Source of the DNA: an uncultured Ruminococcus sp. | Lineage (GTDB): Bacteria; Bacillota; Clostridia; Oscillospirales; Ruminococcaceae | Direction of reading: 5' to 3' | Length of the DNA stretch: 64,000 bases | NCBI GenBank assembly: GCA_947624255.1 | Contig: CANQJO010000006.1 | Location: forward strand, 1-64,000 | Shown here: positions 60,348-64,000 of the stretch, piece by piece | Layout of the letters: each line of letters starts with the position of its first letter | Numbering within the stretch: position 1 is the first letter of the stretch | Notes under the pieces: generated by a model | Databases searched by the model: none | What the model was told of the DNA's origin: nothing | The model's input: only the letters and a program-made list of their open reading frames with translations | Position numbers and translations under genes: made by a program

Positions 60348-62666
60348 ATGATAATCCATATTATTAAAAGAGACGGCAGAAAAGTGCCGTTCAATATCGA
60401 AAAGATCGCAAATGCTATATTCCGGGCAGCACAGTCCTGCGGCGGCAGCGATTTCAATGTTGCTATGGACGCCGCTGTCGAGGTGTGCAGAGTCTATGAG
60501 CAGCAGAATCCCGGAAAGATACCCACCGTTGAGGAGATACAGGATCTTGTTGAAAAAGTCCTCATCGAAAACGGACACGCAAGAACTGCAAAGGCTTATA
60601 TTCTCTATCGCTATGAACGCACACGCTCACGTGAAATGAAGACAAATCTGATGTGCGTTCTCAATGAGCTGACATTCAGTCCTGCCAAGGACAGCGACAT
60701 AAAGCGTGAAAATGCCAACATCGACGGCGATACGGCTATGGGAACTATGCTGAAATACGGCTCGGTCTCTGCTAAGGAATATTACGAAATGTACGTCCTT
60801 GAACCTGAACACGCAAAGGCTCACCGTGAGGGCGATATCCATATACACGATCTTGATTTCTATACGCTGACTACGACCTGTACACAGATAGATCTGAGAA
60901 AGCTCTTCAAGAACGGATTCTCCACAGGTCACGGATTTCTGCGTGAACCGAACGACATCTCCAGCTATTCGGCACTTGCCTGCATAGCCATACAGTCCAA
61001 CCAGAACGATCAGCATGGAGGTCAGAGCGTTCCGACATTTGATTATGCAATGGCTGACGGCGTCAAGAAGACATATACTTCAAGATATGTGCAGAACGTT
61101 GCAAGAGCGCTCTCACTTATAGGAAACGTTGAGAATTCATCAGAGGCGGCAGCATCCGTCAGAAATGAAGTCTTTGAAAAATACGGGCTCGTTCCCGTTC
61201 TTGCGAACGATAACGGCTATCAGGAGAAAGAGCGTGAATTTCTGCTTAACTATGTCAGTGAGGAGATCGCTGACAAGATACAGAAATTTGCAGCCGAAAA
61301 CGCTTGGAAAGAAACTGACAGAGCTACATATCAGGCGATGGAGGCTCTTATCCACAATCTCAATACCATGAACAGCCGTGCGGGAGCGCAGACTCCTTTC
61401 AGCTCAATAAACTACGGAACGGATACATCTCCCGAGGGAAGAATGGTCATCAAGAACGTTCTGCTTGCTCAGGAGGCAGGTCTCGGCAACGGCGAGACAC
61501 CTATATTCCCTATACACATCTTTAAGATCAAGGACGGCATAAATTACGATCCCACCGATCCGAACTACGATCTTTTCAAGCTTGCCTGCCGTGTTTCCGC
61601 AAAGCGGCTCTTCCCCAATTTTTCGTTCATTGATGCACCGTACAACCTCCAGTATTACAAGGAGGGCGATCCTGATACCGAGATCGCTTACATGGGCTGC
61701 CGTACACGTGTTATCGGAAATAACTACGATCCGTCACGGCAGATCGTCACAGGCAGGGGAAATCTCAGCTTTACATCTATAAATCTTCCAAGGCTTGCGA
61801 TAACATCAGACCACAATGTCGGACTGTTCTTTGAAAAATTGGAGAGAATGATGGATCTTGCCATAGATCAGCTCATGCACCGTTTCAATATCCAGTGCCA
61901 GAAGAGAGTGCGGAATTTCCCGTTCCTCATGGGACAGGGCATCTGGATGGATTCGGACAAGCTTGCTCCGGAGGACACTATAGGAGAAGTCCTGAAACAC
62001 GGTACGCTTTCTGTCGGATTCATCGGACTTGCCGAAGCTTTGAAAGCTCTCATCGGTGCTCATCACGGCGAAAGCGAAGAGGCTCGTGAACTCGGACTTG
62101 AGATAATCACTGCCATGAGAAAACGCATAGACGAGGAATCAGCAAGAACAGGACTGAATTTCTCACTTCTTGCAACTCCTGCCGAGGGACTTTCCGGACG
62201 CTTTGTACGTATGGACGCCAAAAGATACGGCATAATAGAGGGTGTTACCGATCGTGATTACTACACCAATTCATTCCATGTTCCGGTTTACTACCCTATA
62301 AGCGCATTTGAAAAAATAAAGATCGAAGCTCCGTACCACGAGCTTACAAACGCCGGACACATCAGCTACATTGAGCTTGACGGCGATCCGCTGGAAAATC
62401 TTGCTGCGTTTGAAAAGATCGTCCGCTGCATGAAAGAATCCGGTATCGGCTATGGTGCGATAAATCATCCTGTTGACCGTGATCCCTGCTGCGGATATAC
62501 GGGCATCATAGGTGATACTTGTCCCTGCTGCGGAAGAAAAGAGCACAGCAACGATGTTGCCTTCGACAGGATACGCCGTATCACCGGCTATCTCGTAGGA
62601 ACGCTTGACCGTTTCAATAACGGAAAAAAAGCCGAAGAGCACGATCGTGTAAAGCACAGTGTGTAA
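60348..62666 (+). CDS. nrdD: anaerobic ribonucleoside-triphosphate reductase (class III)
   Basis: The start is at 60348 (MIIHIIKRDGRK) behind GGTGGAGG; the open frame upstream passes through promoter DNA. The 772-residue product has an N-terminal ATP-cone (about 1-90), the catalytic core with GGQSVPTFDYAMADG, a Cys4 zinc site (CCGYTGIIGDTCPCCGR) and the C-terminal glycyl radical site RITGYLVGTLDRFNNGK. It reduces NTPs to dNTPs under anoxia and is activated by NrdG, encoded 9 bases downstream. Confidence 0.97.
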   Translation: MIIHIIKRDGRKVPFNIEKIANAIFRAAQSCGGSDFNVAMDAAVEVCRVYEQQNPGKIPTVEEIQDLVEKVLIENGHARTAKAYILYRYERTRSREMKTNLMCVLNELTFSPAKDSDIKRENANIDGDTAMGTMLKYGSVSAKEYYEMYVLEPEHAKAHREGDIHIHDLDFYTLTTTCTQIDLRKLFKNGFSTGHGFLREPNDISSYSALACIAIQSNQNDQHGGQSVPTFDYAMADGVKKTYTSRYVQNVARALSLIGNVENSSEAAASVRNEVFEKYGLVPVLANDNGYQEKEREFLLNYVSEEIADKIQKFAAENAWKETDRATYQAMEALIHNLNTMNSRAGAQTPFSSINYGTDTSPEGRMVIKNVLLAQEAGLGNGETPIFPIHIFKIKDGINYDPTDPNYDLFKLACRVSAKRLFPNFSFIDAPYNLQYYKEGDPDTEIAYMGCRTRVIGNNYDPSRQIVTGRGNLSFTSINLPRLAITSDHNVGLFFEKLERMMDLAIDQLMHRFNIQCQKRVRNFPFLMGQGIWMDSDKLAPEDTIGEVLKHGTLSVGFIGLAEALKALIGAHHGESEEARELGLEIITAMRKRIDEESARTGLNFSLLATPAEGLSGRFVRMDAKRYGIIEGVTDRDYYTNSFHVPVYYPISAFEKIKIEAPYHELTNAGHISYIELDGDPLENLAAFEKIVRCMKESGIGYGAINHPVDRDPCCGYTGIIGDTCPCCGRKEHSNDVAFDRIRRITGYLVGTLDRFNNGKKAEEHDRVKHSV

Positions 62667-62675
62667 GGTGATATA

Positions 62676-63176
62676 ATGAAGCTGAGAATTGCCGGCACTG
62701 TAAACGACTCTATCGTTGACGGTCCGGGGATAAGATTTACTATTTTTACACAGGGCTGCCCTCACAACTGTCCCGGCTGTCACAATCCGCAGACTCACGA
62801 CCTCAACGGCGGAGATCTCGTTGATACGGCGGAGCTTCTTGAAAAAATAAAGAAGAATCCGCTGCTTGACGGCGTTACATTCAGTGGGGGAGAGCCGTTC
62901 TGTCAGGCAGAGGCTCTCGCAGAGCTTGGCAGGAGCATAAAAGCACTCGGACTTGATATCGTCACATATACGGGATATCTTTTTGAGGAGCTTTACGAAA
63001 GACGGCAGGAAAACGCATGGAATGATCTGCTTTCGGTAACCGATATACTCATTGACGGACCTTTCATTCAGGAGCAGCGTGACTGGGAGATAAAGTTCCG
63101 GGGGAGCAGGAATCAGCGATATATAGACTGTCAGGAAAGCTTAAAGTATGGCAGAGCAATAGAAAGAGATATATAA
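62676..63176 (+). CDS. nrdG: anaerobic ribonucleotide reductase activating protein
   Basis: A 166-residue radical SAM enzyme with the cluster motif CPHNCPGC (Cx3Cx2C), TFSGGEPF and the start VDGPGIRFTIFTQGC. It makes the glycyl radical on NrdD. Ribosome-binding site AAGGTGATATA, 9 bases after nrdD, so it is in the same transcript under the same NrdR control. Confidence 0.97.
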   Translation: MKLRIAGTVNDSIVDGPGIRFTIFTQGCPHNCPGCHNPQTHDLNGGDLVDTAELLEKIKKNPLLDGVTFSGGEPFCQAEALAELGRSIKALGLDIVTYTGYLFEELYERRQENAWNDLLSVTDILIDGPFIQEQRDWEIKFRGSRNQRYIDCQESLKYGRAIERDI

Positions 63177-63198
63177 GTTCTCCGCATTTTTTCAGAAA

Positions 63199-63233
63199 AT
63201 ACAGCACCGCACAACAATGCAGTGCTGTATTAT
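63199..63233 (+). terminator. terminator after nrdG
   Basis: A stem of about 12 bp (ATACAGCAC-GC with GC-GTGCTGTAT, one mismatch) followed by TATTTATTT, 22 bases beyond the stop. Confidence 0.75.
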
Positions 63234-63269
63234 TTATTTGTGTAAAAAATTTGTGTTTTTCCGTATATA

Positions 63270-63298
63270 TTGACTTTTGCCATTATTTATGATATAAT
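63270..63298 (+). promoter_or_regulatory. promoter of the last gene
   Basis: TTGACT (63270-63275), 17 bases, TATAAT (63293-63298), 34 bases before the ATG at 63333. Confidence 0.8.
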
Positions 63299-63332
63299 CA
63301 AAGTGTATAATTTCTTTCGGGTGATTGTTTGA

Positions 63333-64000
63333 TGAAATGGTTATATGCTTCGCTTGAATTTATTGCAGTCTTATTTGTTGCAGGCTGTATTATTTTCAGT
63401 AAAAAAAAGTCGAAGGGCGCTCCTATCGAGAAATACACAGCAAGGCTCCTTTACGTTACTGCGGCCGCCGTTGCTGCACGGGGAAGTATCTTCCTGATAC
63501 CGGAGAAGATGACGGCTTCTCTGATGTATACGGTATATGTGTGTCTCATTGATGCAGCGGTCCTGATGCTTCTTGATTTTACAAGAGAGTATACGGTAAC
63601 ACGTCCGCTTTTTGAAAAGGAAAAGCTGTGCTTCACTGCCGCAATGCTCGTTGACTGTGCCCTCATGATGATAAATCCCTTTACCGGTATCGTCATGGAG
63701 TTTGGTATCCGTCAGGGGGGATTTTATCGCATAATAAATATTGACTTACCGTACATTGTACATATTGTCTATGTGCTTGCCGTATTCACTCTTGTGATGA
63801 TCGCATTTTTCAGCAAAATGAACAGCTCTCCGGTAGTTTACAAGATCAGGTATGCGCTGCCGGCGGTGACACTTTGCGTACTTATTGCCTCCCGAGGACT
63901 GTGGCTGAATTTCAGGTATGCCTTTGATTTTTCCTTGCTCATCTGTGCTGCTGCCGTATTTGAGATCATGTTTTTCTCGCAGATCTACATTCCGGGCGCT
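63333..64000 (+). CDS. multi-pass membrane protein, N-terminal part (runs off the window)
   Basis: An ATG at 63333 (GGGTGATTG upstream) opens a frame that stays open to the last base: 222 codons are visible. The product has about seven hydrophobic helices (first one MKWLYASLEFIAVLFVAGCII) with short loops, including a Phe/Arg-rich loop FTREYTVTRP. A seven-helix N-terminal sensor region like this usually precedes a GGDEF, kinase or regulatory output domain. That part lies outside the window, so the function is open. It has its own promoter. Confidence 0.7.

Overview
The window looks like a chromosomal segment of an anaerobic, fibre-degrading Clostridia member, most likely Ruminococcus or a close Oscillospiraceae relative. 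This is inference from gene content: a secreted xylanase with an internal dockerin (cellulosome-type), a class III (oxygen-sensitive) ribonucleotide reductase, Gram-positive gene orders (tig-clpP-clpX; rplS-lepB-rbgA-rnhB-yraN), a UPF0291 protein and near-consensus sigma-A promoters. No plasmid, phage, transposase or CRISPR signature was seen.

Layout. 1-280: tail of a 5S rRNA gene, tRNA-Asn and two terminator hairpins. 281-702: a short repeat-bearing stretch with a promoter and one or two tiny ORFs. 703-22769: one co-oriented minus-strand block of about 22 kb that I read as a type VII (Esx/WXG100) secretion locus. In transcription order it holds an FHA-FtsK/SpoIIIE ATPase (EssC-like), a YukD-like protein, a WXG100 pair, a lipoprotein plus lipase, a second lipoprotein plus lipase, a 68-aa helical protein, a second WXG100 pair, a DUF6382/FHA protein, a PP2C phosphatase, a Ser/Thr kinase, two small membrane proteins, a 1923-aa Ig-like surface protein and a zinc-ribbon protein. 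A consensus promoter (TTGACA-17-TATAAT) precedes it, with a 19-A tract just upstream and an array of three palindromes beyond that.

23.2-29.4 kb: an orphan solute-binding-like lipoprotein, a Val-Asp-Gly-Cys tRNA operon, and a MacB/FtsX-type ABC exporter. 29.4-32.9 kb: a periplasmic-binding-domain hybrid histidine kinase, divergent from an ECF S component plus a DUF1893 protein. 33.0-38.5 kb: a CBM22-GH10-CBM22-dockerin-GH43-CBM6 enzyme, convergent with an HtrA protease. 38.7-42.7 kb: hot-dog thioesterase, LtaS-type sulfatase, HD phosphohydrolase and FabG-like reductase, all minus. 42.8-64 kb is mostly plus-strand housekeeping: UPF0291, cdd, a radical SAM/DUF2344 pair, rplS with a long leader, lepB, rbgA, rnhB, yraN, thrC, a metallophosphoesterase, tig, clpP, clpX, a clpC-like gene, pyrE (minus), an SGNH-like membrane protein, nrdD-nrdG and the start of a multi-pass membrane protein that runs off the window.

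The most interesting system is the type VII locus. It carries two lipases with the catalytic domain first and a shared C-terminal targeting domain last, each next to its own lipoprotein. This resembles the reverse-architecture lipase TslA with its lipoprotein immunity partner TilA in Staphylococcus aureus. It also carries a kinase/phosphatase/FHA trio like the threonine-phosphorylation switch of type VI secretion, and no recognisable EssA, EssB or EsaA.
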